Source of the DNA: Sphingomonas nostoxanthinifaciens
GTDB taxonomy: Bacteria; Pseudomonadota; Alphaproteobacteria; Sphingomonadales; Sphingomonadaceae
Reading direction: 5' to 3'
NCBI RefSeq assembly: GCF_019930585.1
Contig: NZ_CP082839.1
Span: 4,228,001-4,292,000, forward strand
Length of the DNA: 64,000 bases
The translations under genes were made by a program, and so were the position numbers. The notes beneath the pieces were generated by a model that did not search any database, had not been told where the DNA came from, and was given only the letters and a program-made list of their open reading frames with translations. Positions 47,124 through 55,611 of this stretch are shown here, in pieces. Position 1 is the first letter of the stretch. Each line of letters starts with the position of its first letter.

Positions 47124-48142
47124 CAGGCGGCCTGACGCGCCTCGATCGCCGCGATCTCGTCGAGGAAGCCGATCAAAGCGCGCTCGGTCGGCGTCATCCG
47201 CTTGGTCGCGCGCGGCAGCCTGAGCGCGCAGATACCGGTCGCATCGCCGGTGCGGCAGAGCTCGATCAACGCGGGATGGACGTAAGATTTGCGGCTGATC
47301 GCCGGCGTGTTGCCCAGCGCCGCCGCCACCGCCTCCAGCATCGGCTTGAGGCTCAGCTTGCCGCGGTCGCGGCCGGCCTCCAGAATCTGTTCGAACGCCA
47401 GCAGGCTCGCCCCCCAGGTACGGAAATGCTTGGCGGTGAAATCGCCGCCGGTCGCGTCGCGGATATAGTCGTTCACATCGACCGAATCGACCGGGTGCGG
47501 CGTCGCGTCGCTGTCAAGATATTCGAACAGGCGCTGACCCGGCAGATCCTGCGTGCGCCGGACGATGCGGGCGAGGCGCTTGTCCTCGATCGTCAGCCGC
47601 TGCGTCTTGCCCGACTTGCCGACATATTCGAGTTTCAGCCGCGCGCCGGCGACACGCGCATGGCGGTTGCGCAATGTGGTCGCGCCGAAGCTCTTATTCT
47701 CCTTGGCATAGGCCTCGTTGCCGACGCGGATGTGGCCGAGGTCGAGCAGCCGCACCACCGCCGCGATCACCGTGTCGCGCGCCAGCATGCGCCCGGCCAG
47801 ATCCTGCTCCACCCGCGCACGCAGCTTGGGCAGAGCGCGGCCGAATTCGGCGCAGCGCTCATATTTCTCGGCCTCCTGCTGGGCGCGGAAATCGGGGTGG
47901 TAGCGATATTGCTTGCGCCCCTTGTCATCGATTCCGGTCGCCTGGATGTGGCCGTTCGGCCAAGGGGAATACCAGGCATCGCAGTAAGCCGGCGGCAAAG
48001 CGACCGCGTTGAGGCGGTCGATCTCGTCGCGATCGGTGATGCGCGTGCCGTCGGCGGTGGAATAGGCCCAGCCGTGACCGGCCTTGCGCCGGGTGATGCC
48101 CGGTTTGCTGTCGTCGACGTGGCGGAGCTTCGTTACGGCCAT
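47123..48142 (-). CDS. DNA topoisomerase IB (poxvirus-like)
   Basis: A 339-residue type IB topoisomerase relaxing supercoils through a 3'-phosphotyrosine. Catalytic residues: Arg139 in HIRVGNE, Lys179 in GKSGKTQ, His239 and Arg241 in KHFRTW, nucleophile Tyr287 in SRKSYVHP. It is a bacterial homologue of vaccinia topoisomerase, non-essential and patchily distributed. A perfect EcfG-type promoter ends 8 nt before the ATG, so the mRNA would be leaderless or nearly so. First gene of the topoisomerase-mscS unit. Confidence 0.94.
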   Translation of the reverse strand: MAVTKLRHVDDSKPGITRRKAGHGWAYSTADGTRITDRDEIDRLNAVALPPAYCDAWYSPWPNGHIQATGIDDKGRKQYRYHPDFRAQQEAEKYERCAEFGRALPKLRARVEQDLAGRMLARDTVIAAVVRLLDLGHIRVGNEAYAKENKSFGATTLRNRHARVAGARLKLEYVGKSGKTQRLTIEDKRLARIVRRTQDLPGQRLFEYLDSDATPHPVDSVDVNDYIRDATGGDFTAKHFRTWGASLLAFEQILEAGRDRGKLSLKPMLEAVAAALGNTPAISRKSYVHPALIELCRTGDATGICALRLPRATKRMTPTERALIGFLDEIAAIEARQAA

Positions 48143-48150
48143 GGCACGCT

Positions 48151-48176
48151 AACGAGATGCGACCGGGCTTCGTTCC
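48151..48176 (-). promoter_or_regulatory. EcfG-type promoter of topoisomerase IB-mscS
   Basis: On the minus strand GGAAC (48176-48172), 17 nt, CGTT (48154-48151): an exact consensus match. With the usual 7-8 nt to the transcription start, the mRNA would begin at or next to the ATG at 48142. Confidence 0.7.
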
Positions 48177-48189
48177 GTTCGGGCGGGCC

Positions 48190-48654
48190 TCACGCCAGCA
48201 CCACGGTCAGCGCCTCGACCGTGACGATGCCGTCCGACCAGCCGGCGATGCCGAGATCGACGACGATATGGCCGATCAGCATGAAGGCGTGCTCCTCCCA
48301 TCCCGCACACATCCGCGCCGCCGCGGCTGCACCGGCCTCGAACCGGATACGGTGGCGATGGCCAAGGAACGTGGGCGAGAGCCATTCGCGACTAAGCGAA
48401 TCGACCAAAGCGATCGGCGCGTGCGCCCGCTCGGCCAGCGCACGAGCGAGGCGGAGGTTCGGATCGCGCACCACGCGGTGCGGATCGCTCGCCGCAATGA
48501 AGGCGCGCACGCGCCGCTCCAGATCCGGCCGCAATTCGCGCCCGCCACGCAGCGTCCGCACCAGCGAGCGATCGTTCGCGGCGTCGAGGCCGAAGCGGGT
48601 CGCGGGGATGCCCGTGCGGGCGAGGTGGCGTTCGACGATCGACAGCATGGACAC
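48190..48654 (-). CDS. Hypothetical protein, divergent from the S24 regulator
   Basis: Not recognised. A 154-residue soluble protein. The N-terminal 50 residues (MLSIVERHLARTGIPATRFGLDA, then a basic RGGRELRPDLERRVRAFI) look like a small DNA-binding helical domain; the C-terminus is Ala-rich without known motifs. It may start at GTG 48654 (AGGAG 10 nt before) or ATG 48648. It shares the 91-nt AT-rich intergenic region with the S24 regulator, so the two may be co-regulated. Confidence 0.65.
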   Translation of the reverse strand: MSMLSIVERHLARTGIPATRFGLDAANDRSLVRTLRGGRELRPDLERRVRAFIAASDPHRVVRDPNLRLARALAERAHAPIALVDSLSREWLSPTFLGHRHRIRFEAGAAAAARMCAGWEEHAFMLIGHIVVDLGIAGWSDGIVTVEALTVVLA

Positions 48655-48702
48655 GACTCGATAGCTCCTGTTCCCGTATTGTTCTTATCTGATCTCCCGC
48701 CA

Positions 48703-48730
48703 AATCCTACTTGTCTAGGATTTTTTCCTA
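48703..48730. promoter_or_regulatory. Palindromic operator between divergent genes
   Basis: AATCCTA (48703-48709), 6 nt, TAGGATT (48716-48722): a perfect inverted repeat. A third half-site TCCTA (48726-48730) follows in palindromic relation to the second. It overlaps the -35 and spacer of the S24 regulator's promoter. Likely the regulator's own operator (inference). Confidence 0.6.
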
Positions 48731-48738
48731 TCATAAAA
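48711..48738 (+). promoter_or_regulatory. Sigma-70-like promoter of the S24 regulator
   Basis: TTGTCT (48711-48716), 16 nt, ATAAAA (48733-48738). The transcription start would fall at about 48745, adjacent to the GTG start at 48746. No Shine-Dalgarno sequence precedes this GTG, so a leaderless mRNA is likely. Confidence 0.5.
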
Positions 48739-48745
48739 CGATACC

Positions 48746-49426
48746 GTGACCGATGAGGACGCCCGCGCCGCGCTCGACGCGCTGATCCGCACGCGGCGCG
48801 AGGATTATGCCGGCCTGTCGCGATTGCTCGGTCGCAACCCCGCCTACATCCAGCAGCATGTGAAGCGCGGCAGCCCGCGCCGCCTGTCGACGAACGACCG
48901 GCAGAGGCTCGCCGATTATTTCGCGGTCGATGCCAGCATGTTCGGCGGCCCGCCTTCGACCGCGCCGCGTATCGCGGCTGCCGATGATGCGACGGCACGT
49001 AACGCCGATCTGGTCGCGATCCCCTGGCTGGATGTCCGCGCGTCGGCCGGGCCGGGCGCGCTCGGCGCTGGCGAGCGCGCGGCGGCGGCCATGCACTTCG
49101 CGCCGGGGGCGCTGCGCGATCTCGGCGCCGGGCGCCCCACGGCCTTGTCGCTGATCCGGGTCGAGGGCGAATCGATGCTGCCGCGGCTGGCGCCGGGCGA
49201 CGCGATCATGGTCGATCGCGACGATGCCGCCGGGCGACTGCGCGACGGCATCTACGTGCTGCGCGTCGGCGAGGCGTTGCTGGTCAAGCGGCTGGCGATC
49301 CAGCCCGGCGGCCGGGTGGCGATCACCAGCGACAATCCGCGCGCCAGCCCGGACTGGTCGGACGTCGATCCCGCCAGCCTCGTCCTGATCGGCCGGGTGA
49401 TCTGGGCGGGCGGCCGGATTTCCTAG
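48746..49426 (+). CDS. HTH/S24-peptidase-domain transcriptional regulator (CI/LexA-like)
   Basis: A 226-residue regulator. The N-terminal helix-turn-helix (about 18-62) has YAGLSRLLGRNPAYIQQHVKRG; the C-terminal S24 domain has Ser143 in VEGESMLPRL and Lys181 in LLVKRLA, the dyad of LexA/CI autoproteolysis. An Ala-Gly pair at 101-102 in RASAGPG could be the cleavage site. Such proteins repress stress or mobile-element genes. It starts GTG with no ribosome-binding site and a palindromic operator over the promoter. No phage genes surround it. Confidence 0.9.
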   Translation: MTDEDARAALDALIRTRREDYAGLSRLLGRNPAYIQQHVKRGSPRRLSTNDRQRLADYFAVDASMFGGPPSTAPRIAAADDATARNADLVAIPWLDVRASAGPGALGAGERAAAAMHFAPGALRDLGAGRPTALSLIRVEGESMLPRLAPGDAIMVDRDDAAGRLRDGIYVLRVGEALLVKRLAIQPGGRVAITSDNPRASPDWSDVDPASLVLIGRVIWAGGRIS

Positions 49427-49441
49427 GCCGCCCTGCCCGCC

Positions 49442-51559
49442 TCACTCGATCGGCGCCGAGGGCGGCTCCTGCGGGTCCATCAGCTTGCGGATGAAGTAAG
49501 TGATCTCCAGCGCCTGCGCGCGCGCGGACTGGCGCAGATTGGCGCCCGCGCCATGCCCACCCTCGGTATTTTCCCAATAGAGATAGGGGCGACGATATTC
49601 CTTCATCCGCGCGGCGAACTTGCGCGCCTGCACCGGGCCGACGCGATCGTCCTTGGTGGTCGTCCAGATGAACGGCTCGGGATAATCGCGATCGGGCCGC
49701 AGTGCCTGATAGGGCGAGGTCTTCTCCCAGAAAGCGCGCTCGGCCGGCACGCTCATGCTGCCATATTCGCCGACCCACGAGGCGCCGGCGGAGAGATGCT
49801 CAAAGCGCAGCATGTCGAGCAAAGGAATCTGGATCGCGACCGCGTGCCACAGATCGGGCCGCTGCGTCATCTCGACCCCCATCAGCAGCCCGCCGTTCGA
49901 GCCGCCATAGATTCCCAGCCGGCGCGGGCTCGTGATCCTGCGCCGGATCAGATCGGCGCCGACCGCGGCGAAATCGTCGTAGATGATCTGGCGCTTGGTC
50001 TTGAGGCCCGCCTCGTGCCATTTCGGCCCGAACTCGCCGCCGCCGCGAATGTTGGCGAGAACATAGGCGCCCCCGCGCTCAAGCCAGAGCTTGCCGCGGA
50101 TCGCCTGATAGGCCGGCGTCATCGGAATCTGGAAGCCGCCATAAGCGGTCATCAGGGTCGGCGTGCTGCCATCCAGTTTGATGTCGCGGCGATGCACGAC
50201 GAAATAGGGAATCTTGGTGCCGTCGCTCGAGATCGCCTCATATTGCTCGGTGACAAGCTGCGACGCGTCGAAGCGCGGTGGGGTGGACTTCACCTGCGTC
50301 GCGGTGCCGGCGCGCGCATCCGCCTCGTACAGCGCAGGCGGGCTGGTGATGCTCTGCACGCTCAGGAAGGCGGTGTCGCTGGTCCGCTCGGCCGTCACCA
50401 GCGACACGGCGGCATTGTCGGGTAAGGCGAAGCGCGTGCCGTGCCAGCCGCTGCCGTCATGCGCATAGCTCCAGCCCTGGCCGCGCACATTGTCGTAGAC
50501 GACTGCGACCACGCGGTCCTTGGTCGCGCCGACCGAGCCGACCGACTGGCGCGCATTCGGCGCGAACAGGATTTCGGGCGTGCCGGTGCCCGCAGCGAGC
50601 GCGTCGAGCGGCATGGCCACGATCGCTCCCGAGGGCACGGCGACGCCGCCGAAGCTCCAATCCTGGTTGCACTCGAACACCAGCCGCCCATCGACGAGGC
50701 CCGACGGCGATATCTTGGCCGGCAGCGGCAGCTTCTTCACGCCCGTCGAGGTGACGAGATAGGTCTCGCTCTCGAAGAAGGTCAGCGGCCGCCAGATGAT
50801 CGTTGCGTGCCGCCCCTGCCCGTCGACCAAGGTCATCGGATAGGTGCCGAGCTGGTCGGTCGGCGCCCCGCGAAACACCTCCTCGGCCTGGTCGAGCGGC
50901 TGGCCGCGCTTCACCCTTTTGACCACGAAGCCGTAGCCCGAGGCGGTGGTGGTGCCCGGCCCCCAGTCGCGCTGCACGAGCAGGCTGTCGGGCGTCTCCC
51001 ACGCCGTTTCCTGCTTGGAGGTCGGCAAGGTGAAGCCGCCCGCGACGAACTGGCCGGTCGCGAGATCGAATTCGCGCACCGTGGTCGCGTCCTCGCCGCC
51101 GGCCGACAGCGCGACCAAACAGCGCCGCTCGGCCACCGGCTCGCAATCGGCGCCGTGCCACACCCAGGTGGTGCCGTCGGCCTTCGACAGCGCGTCGAGA
51201 TCGATCAACGTGCGCCATGCGGGCGTCGGCGTCCGGTAGCTGGCGGGCGAAGTCATCCGCCACACGCCCTGCACGTGAGACGCATCCTGCCAGAAATTCG
51301 CGACCTCGCCGCCGATCAGGTTGGGCGTGGGGATGCGGTCGGTCGCCTCGGCGATGCGCAGCGCGTCGGCATAGAGGCCGGCATAGCGTGGGTCGCTCTC
51401 CAGCACGCCTAGCGAGCGCCTGTTCTCCGCCTCGACCCAGGCGAGCGGGCGCGCGCCGTTGATATCCTCCAGCCACAGATAGGGGTCGGCCGGGGGCGGG
51501 GCTGCACTGGCCGTCATCGCAAGGCATCCAGCGAGCAGCGGAAGAAGGGCAAGGCGCAT
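49442..51559 (-). CDS. Secreted prolyl oligopeptidase (S9A family)
   Basis: A 705-residue serine peptidase with a 19-residue signal peptide (MRLALLPLLAGCLAMTASA). The N-terminal beta-propeller (DPYLWLEDINGARPLAWVEAEN) precedes an alpha/beta-hydrolase domain with the nucleophile in IYGGSNGGLLMG, Asp in TTKDDRVGP and His in EGGHGAG. It probably cuts short proline-containing peptides in the periplasm. The start is ATG 51559 (GGAG 6 nt before); the longer frame upstream runs through repeat copy E and is not coding. Confidence 0.94.
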   Translation of the reverse strand: MRLALLPLLAGCLAMTASAAPPPADPYLWLEDINGARPLAWVEAENRRSLGVLESDPRYAGLYADALRIAEATDRIPTPNLIGGEVANFWQDASHVQGVWRMTSPASYRTPTPAWRTLIDLDALSKADGTTWVWHGADCEPVAERRCLVALSAGGEDATTVREFDLATGQFVAGGFTLPTSKQETAWETPDSLLVQRDWGPGTTTASGYGFVVKRVKRGQPLDQAEEVFRGAPTDQLGTYPMTLVDGQGRHATIIWRPLTFFESETYLVTSTGVKKLPLPAKISPSGLVDGRLVFECNQDWSFGGVAVPSGAIVAMPLDALAAGTGTPEILFAPNARQSVGSVGATKDRVVAVVYDNVRGQGWSYAHDGSGWHGTRFALPDNAAVSLVTAERTSDTAFLSVQSITSPPALYEADARAGTATQVKSTPPRFDASQLVTEQYEAISSDGTKIPYFVVHRRDIKLDGSTPTLMTAYGGFQIPMTPAYQAIRGKLWLERGGAYVLANIRGGGEFGPKWHEAGLKTKRQIIYDDFAAVGADLIRRRITSPRRLGIYGGSNGGLLMGVEMTQRPDLWHAVAIQIPLLDMLRFEHLSAGASWVGEYGSMSVPAERAFWEKTSPYQALRPDRDYPEPFIWTTTKDDRVGPVQARKFAARMKEYRRPYLYWENTEGGHGAGANLRQSARAQALEITYFIRKLMDPQEPPSAPIE

Positions 51560-51651
51560 CGGCGCTCCAATAATGTCATCGTGCCCAGACAAGCGGATGG
51601 ACGCGCAGCCGTCAACGCGGGGATGATCCGCGGCGCCGGTCCTCAAGCCTT

Positions 51652-51732
51652 CTTCATTCCCGCGCAGGCGGGAATCCATTCGCGCAAAGCTGCGCGTTCG
51701 GCCAATGGATCCCCGCCTGCGCGGGGATGACG
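51652..51732. repeat. Three-stem palindromic element, copy E
   Basis: Lies between the divergent prolyl oligopeptidase and lgt genes. Perfect stems: 51656-51663/51668-51675 (ATTCCCGC/GCGGGAAT); 51681-51686/51691-51696 (CGCGCA/TGCGCG) within CCATT/AATGG; and 51709-51716/51721-51728 (ATCCCCGC/GCGGGGAT). The clearest of the five copies. It produces spurious reading frames on both strands. Confidence 0.88.
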
Positions 51733-51809
51733 GTGAGAGAGCGACGCAGAAGTCGAACACCTTTCGCCCCGTTTGCCGCGCCGCCCCGGCTCGGGTAGAT
51801 GCGCGCGGC

Positions 51810-52682
51810 ATGAGCCTCGTCGCCCTCGCCGCCGCAGCCGCCGCTGGCCCCATCCAGTTCACCAGCCTGCACGTGTCGCCGATCGCGCTCGATCTCGGCA
51901 TCATCCAGATCCGCTGGTATTCGCTCGGCTACATCGCCGGCATCCTGATCGGCTGGTGGTATCTCACCAAGCTGATCGATCAGCCGGGTGCGCCGATGGC
52001 GCGGCGCCACGCCGACGATTTCGTCTTCTACGCGACGCTCGGCATCATCCTCGGCGGGCGCATCGGCTATGTCCTGTTCTACGATCCGTGGATGCTGAAG
52101 GAGCCGCTGCAGGTTCTCCGTCTGTGGGACGGCGGCATGTCGTTTCATGGCGGCGCGCTCGGCACGGTGGTGGCGATGATTTTGCTCGCGCGGAAGAACG
52201 GCCTGTCGGCGCTGCGCATCCACGATTATGTCGCCTGCTGCGCGCCGTTCGGGCTGTTCTTCGTGAGGCTGGCGAACTTCGCCAACGGCGAATTGTGGGG
52301 CCGCGTCACCGACGTGCCGTGGGCGATCGTCTTCCCCAATCCCGATGCCGGCCCCTATCCGCGCCATCCCAGCCAGCTTTACGAAGCGGGGCTGGAGGGG
52401 ATCGTGATGTTCTGCGTCCTGTCCTTCCTGTTCTGGCGGACCGACGCCCGCTACCGGCCGGGCATGCTGCTGGGCGCCTTCCTGCTGGAATATGGCCTGT
52501 CGCGCTTCATCGTCGAATATTTCCGCGAGCCCGACGTCCAGCTCGGCATCCTGCCATGGGGGCTGTCGATGGGGCAGACGCTGAGCGCGCCGATGGTGGT
52601 GGTCGGCCTCTATTTCATCCTGACCTCGAAGGGGCGGCGCGTGCAGATCGAGCCGACATCGGGCAGTGTCCCCGTCGCCTGA
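51810..52682 (+). CDS. lgt: Prolipoprotein diacylglyceryl transferase
   Basis: A 290-residue polytopic inner-membrane enzyme that puts diacylglycerol on the lipobox Cys of prolipoproteins such as BamD. Motifs: IRWYSLGYIAGI, GGRIGYVLFYDP, MSFHGGALG, and RLANFANGELWGRVTD, with catalytic Arg and Asn. ATG 51810 matches the family N-terminus. It overlaps the following methyltransferase gene by 17 nt. The lgt-midA-pgeF order is widespread in alphaproteobacteria. Confidence 0.96.
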   Translation: MSLVALAAAAAAGPIQFTSLHVSPIALDLGIIQIRWYSLGYIAGILIGWWYLTKLIDQPGAPMARRHADDFVFYATLGIILGGRIGYVLFYDPWMLKEPLQVLRLWDGGMSFHGGALGTVVAMILLARKNGLSALRIHDYVACCAPFGLFFVRLANFANGELWGRVTDVPWAIVFPNPDAGPYPRHPSQLYEAGLEGIVMFCVLSFLFWRTDARYRPGMLLGAFLLEYGLSRFIVEYFREPDVQLGILPWGLSMGQTLSAPMVVVGLYFILTSKGRRVQIEPTSGSVPVA

Positions 52683-53718
52683 CATCGCCGCCGAAATCGC
52701 CGCGTTGATCGCGGCGGAAGGGCCGATCCCGGTCGAGCGCTTCATGGGGCTCGCCAACGCGCATTATTATGCGACGCGCGATCCGTTCGGCGCCGCCGGC
52801 GACTTCGTCACCGCGCCCGAGATCAGCCAGATGTTCGGCGAGCTGATCGGCCTTGCGCTCGCCGATCTGTGGGAGCGCGCGGGGCGACCGGCCGCGGCCT
52901 ATGTCGAGCTGGGCCCCGGGCGCGGCACCCTCGCGGTCGATGCGTTGCGCGCGATGGCGGTGGCAGGGCTGCGGCCGCCGGCGCATTTCGTCGAGACGAG
53001 CCCGTTGCTGCGCGCGGCGCAGGCCGAGCGATTCGCCGACGCCACCTGGCACGACACGATCGACACGCTGCCCGACGACATGCCGCTGCTGATCGTCGCC
53101 AATGAGTTCTTCGACGCACTCCCGGTGCGCCAGCTCGTGCGCGGCGTGGACGGCTGGCACGAACGGATGGTGGGCGACGGCATCGACGGCTTCGCTCCCA
53201 TCCCCGGCGGGGCGTCGATGGACCGGCTGGTGCCGGCGGCGCTGCGCCACGCCGATCCCGGCAGCATCATTGAGGACCGGCCCGTCGCCGCGACGATCGC
53301 GGAGGCGCTCGGCCAGCGCCTCGCGCGACAGGGCGGCGCGCTGCTCGCCTTCGATTATGGCCACATGCGCGGCGCACACGGCGATACGCTGCAGGCGGTG
53401 CATGCGCATGCTTATGCCGATCCGTTCGCGCGGCCCGGCGCGAGCGACCTTACTGCGCATGTCGACTTCGCTGCCTTGGCGCAGGCGGCACAGGCCGGCG
53501 GGGCCACGGTTTCCGGCCCGATCGAGCAGGGACAATGGCTGATCGCGCTCGGCTTGTCCGATCGTGCCGCGATCCTCGCGCGTGGCAGCCCGTCGCGCGC
53601 CGACGACATCGCCGCGGCGTATCGCCGGCTGACCCATCCCGACGAGATGGGCGAATTGTTCAAGACGATCGCCTTCGCCGCACCGGACTGGCCCGAGCCG
53701 GCCGGCTTCATCAGGTAG
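52666..53718 (+). CDS. SAM-dependent methyltransferase, MidA/NDUFAF7 family
   Basis: A 350-residue class I methyltransferase. The N-terminus GPIPVERFMGLANAHYYATRDPFGAAGDFVTAPEISQMFGELIG and motif I YVELGPGRGTLAVDAL are diagnostic. The mitochondrial homologue NDUFAF7 dimethylates an Arg of a complex I subunit; the bacterial function is likely similar but unproven. The GTG start at 52666 lies inside lgt; pgeF follows 5 nt later. Confidence 0.93.
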   Translation: MSPSPDIAAEIAALIAAEGPIPVERFMGLANAHYYATRDPFGAAGDFVTAPEISQMFGELIGLALADLWERAGRPAAAYVELGPGRGTLAVDALRAMAVAGLRPPAHFVETSPLLRAAQAERFADATWHDTIDTLPDDMPLLIVANEFFDALPVRQLVRGVDGWHERMVGDGIDGFAPIPGGASMDRLVPAALRHADPGSIIEDRPVAATIAEALGQRLARQGGALLAFDYGHMRGAHGDTLQAVHAHAYADPFARPGASDLTAHVDFAALAQAAQAGGATVSGPIEQGQWLIALGLSDRAAILARGSPSRADDIAAAYRRLTHPDEMGELFKTIAFAAPDWPEPAGFIR

Positions 53719-53723
53719 ACCCG

Positions 53724-54497
53724 ATGGACGATGCCCCAGTTCCGATCCGTGCCGACGCGCTGGCCGGCATTCCCCACGGCTTCCTCGGGCGGCCGGGCGG
53801 CGTCTCGACCGGCATCTTCGCCAGCCTCAACGTCGGGCTGGGCTCGGGTGACGATCCCGACGCCGTCGCCGAGAATCGCCGGCGCGCAGCGGCGGCGGTG
53901 CTGCCGGACGCGCCGTTGCTCACGCCCTACCAGATCCATTCATCGTCGGCGGCGATCGTGCTCGCCCCGTTCGCAGGCGACGACCGCCCGCACGCCGACG
54001 CGCTGGTGACGAACCGGCCGGGCGTGCTGATCGGCATTCTCACCGCCGATTGCGTGCCGGTGCTGCTCGCCGATGCCGAGGGCGGTGTGGTCGGCGCGGC
54101 GCATGCCGGCTGGAAGGGCGCGCTCGGCGGCATCACCGACGCGGCGATCGCGGCGATGGAGCAATTGGGCGCGCGGCGCGAGCGCATCTCCGCCGCGATC
54201 GGCCCGTGCATCGCGCGCGCGTCCTACGAGGTCGACGACGCCTTTGCCCGCCGCTTCGAGGAAGCCGATCCCGCCAACGAGCGCTTCTTCGGTGCAAGCG
54301 CACGCGACGGCCATCAGCAGTTCGACATTGAGGCTTATGTACTCGCGCGGCTCGCCGCCGCCGGGGTGCGGCGGGTTGAGGCGCTCAGCCTCGACACTTA
54401 CGCCAATCCCGACCGTTTCTTCAGCTATCGCCGCGCCACCCACCGTGGCGAGCGCGATTACGGGCGCGAGATCGCGGTGATCGCCCGGCCCGAATGA
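53724..54497 (+). CDS. pgeF: Purine nucleoside phosphorylase / peptidoglycan-editing factor PgeF (YfiH)
   Basis: A 257-residue multicopper-oxidase-fold (DUF152) protein. Zn ligands sit in VLIGILTADCVPVLLAD (Cys) and VGAAHAGWKGALGG (His); GPCIARASYEVDD and FFSYRRATHRGERD follow. Members act on adenosine or inosine, and E. coli PgeF keeps wrong amino acids out of peptidoglycan; which applies here is open. Last gene of lgt-midA-pgeF; converges on eipA. Confidence 0.92.
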   Translation: MDDAPVPIRADALAGIPHGFLGRPGGVSTGIFASLNVGLGSGDDPDAVAENRRRAAAAVLPDAPLLTPYQIHSSSAAIVLAPFAGDDRPHADALVTNRPGVLIGILTADCVPVLLADAEGGVVGAAHAGWKGALGGITDAAIAAMEQLGARRERISAAIGPCIARASYEVDDAFARRFEEADPANERFFGASARDGHQQFDIEAYVLARLAAAGVRRVEALSLDTYANPDRFFSYRRATHRGERDYGREIAVIARPE

Positions 54498-54501
54498 GCC
54501 G

Positions 54502-55248
54502 TCAGAACGGCATCCACTTCGATTTCTCGGTGAACTTCATATAGCCGATATTGGCGCCGAGCCGCCAGCCGACGCCGAGGCGGATCGGGATCAGCACCTT
54601 GTCGCCCGAGCGCAGGTAGCTCGCGGTGAACCCGCCGATGACGTAGACCACGCCCTCGACCGCCGGGAAGCGTCGATACAGCTCCTGCGCATCGTACAGA
54701 TTATAGACGAGCACGAATTCCTTCGCACCGTTCGCGCCGAAGTCGAACCCAAGCGAGGGGCCCGTCCAGTAGACCGGCCGCTGTCCCTCCACCTTGTGAT
54801 AGAGCGTGCCCGAGCCGTAGCGCAGCCCGACGACGAACGCGCCGCCGGCCTCGCGCCCCGAAATATAGGCAGACGGGCGCCCCTGATCCTTGAAGACCTT
54901 TTCGATCAGCCCGGCGAGGCCCGCCGCGCCCTTGCCGAACACGCCCTCGGCCGCGCCGAGCACGTCCTGCTCGGCATAGGTGTTGCCGGCATCGGCGCGC
55001 GCCTGCAGCTCGGCGCTGGTGGCCGGCGGCGGTGCGCGCGTGCCCTCGGGCTGGACGGGGGTCGCCGCGGACTGCGGAGCGGGCTGTGCCGGCACCGGCT
55101 CCTCCTCCGCAGGCGGTGGCGTGACCGGACGGCCCTGTGCGCCGGCCGCCGCCGGGGGGGCTTGGTTGGGGTCGATCGTGCGCACCTGCGCGCCCACCGG
55201 CGCCGCGATCATCCCCGCCAGCGCGACTGCTGCCCCGATCCGCATCAT
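54502..55248 (-). CDS. eipA: DUF1134 / EipA-family envelope integrity protein
   Basis: A 248-residue periplasmic protein. Signal peptide MMRIGAAVALAGMIAAPVGA, a Pro/Ala/Glu-rich linker (about 22-80), then the conserved C-terminal DUF1134 domain with GRPSAYISGREAGGAFVVGLRYGSG and WTGPSLGFDFGANG, ending in GYMKFTEKSKWMPF. The Brucella and Caulobacter homologue EipA supports envelope integrity. The start is one of two tandem ATGs (55248 or 55245). Confidence 0.9.
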   Translation of the reverse strand: MMRIGAAVALAGMIAAPVGAQVRTIDPNQAPPAAAGAQGRPVTPPPAEEEPVPAQPAPQSAATPVQPEGTRAPPPATSAELQARADAGNTYAEQDVLGAAEGVFGKGAAGLAGLIEKVFKDQGRPSAYISGREAGGAFVVGLRYGSGTLYHKVEGQRPVYWTGPSLGFDFGANGAKEFVLVYNLYDAQELYRRFPAVEGVVYVIGGFTASYLRSGDKVLIPIRLGVGWRLGANIGYMKFTEKSKWMPF

Positions 55249-55392
55249 CCCCCAAACGTCCTTCGTGCCATGTCCTGAGCCGAGCTTAGGCGCGGGCCGC
55301 CTTACGCCGCAATGAACGGCGACGGAAAGCCGCCGCATCCGATTGATCGCCGCGCAACCTCTCGCTATAGCCCGCCTTCGCCGTTTGAGCCC

Positions 55393-55482
55393 GGAGACGT
55401 GGGTGAGTGGCTGAAACCAACGCTTTGCTAAAGCGTCATACGGGAAACCGTATCGAGGGTTCGAATCCCTCCGTCTCCGCCA
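55393..55482 (+). tRNA. tRNA-Ser (anticodon GCT)
   Basis: A 90-nt class II tRNA: acceptor GGAGACG with CGTCTCC, anticodon loop with GCT between CGCTT and AAGCG arms, a long variable arm (ATACGGGAAACCGTAT), T loop TTCGAAT, and encoded CCA. Decodes AGC and AGT. Confidence 0.96.
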
Positions 55483-55611
55483 CTCATGCCGATCGCCCCC
55501 GCTCCTAGCCAAGCGGACCGGCGATCGGCCGATCACCGACCTTCCCGAAACGCGACGCATGCGGCACATGCCGGTGGGGATCATGGCCGCCGGCCGATGG
55601 GGAAACGATCG

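Noticed and set aside
48655..49426. Prophage remnant around the CI-like repressor
   Set aside because: No integrase, excisionase, structural or lysis genes and no attachment-site repeats lie in the neighbourhood; flanking genes are chromosomal.
51705..51809. N-terminal extension of Lgt and a long extension of the prolyl oligopeptidase through the shared spacer
   Set aside because: Both run through repeat copy E, giving the typical spurious RLRG-type peptides; family starts and ribosome-binding sites are at 51810 and 51559.
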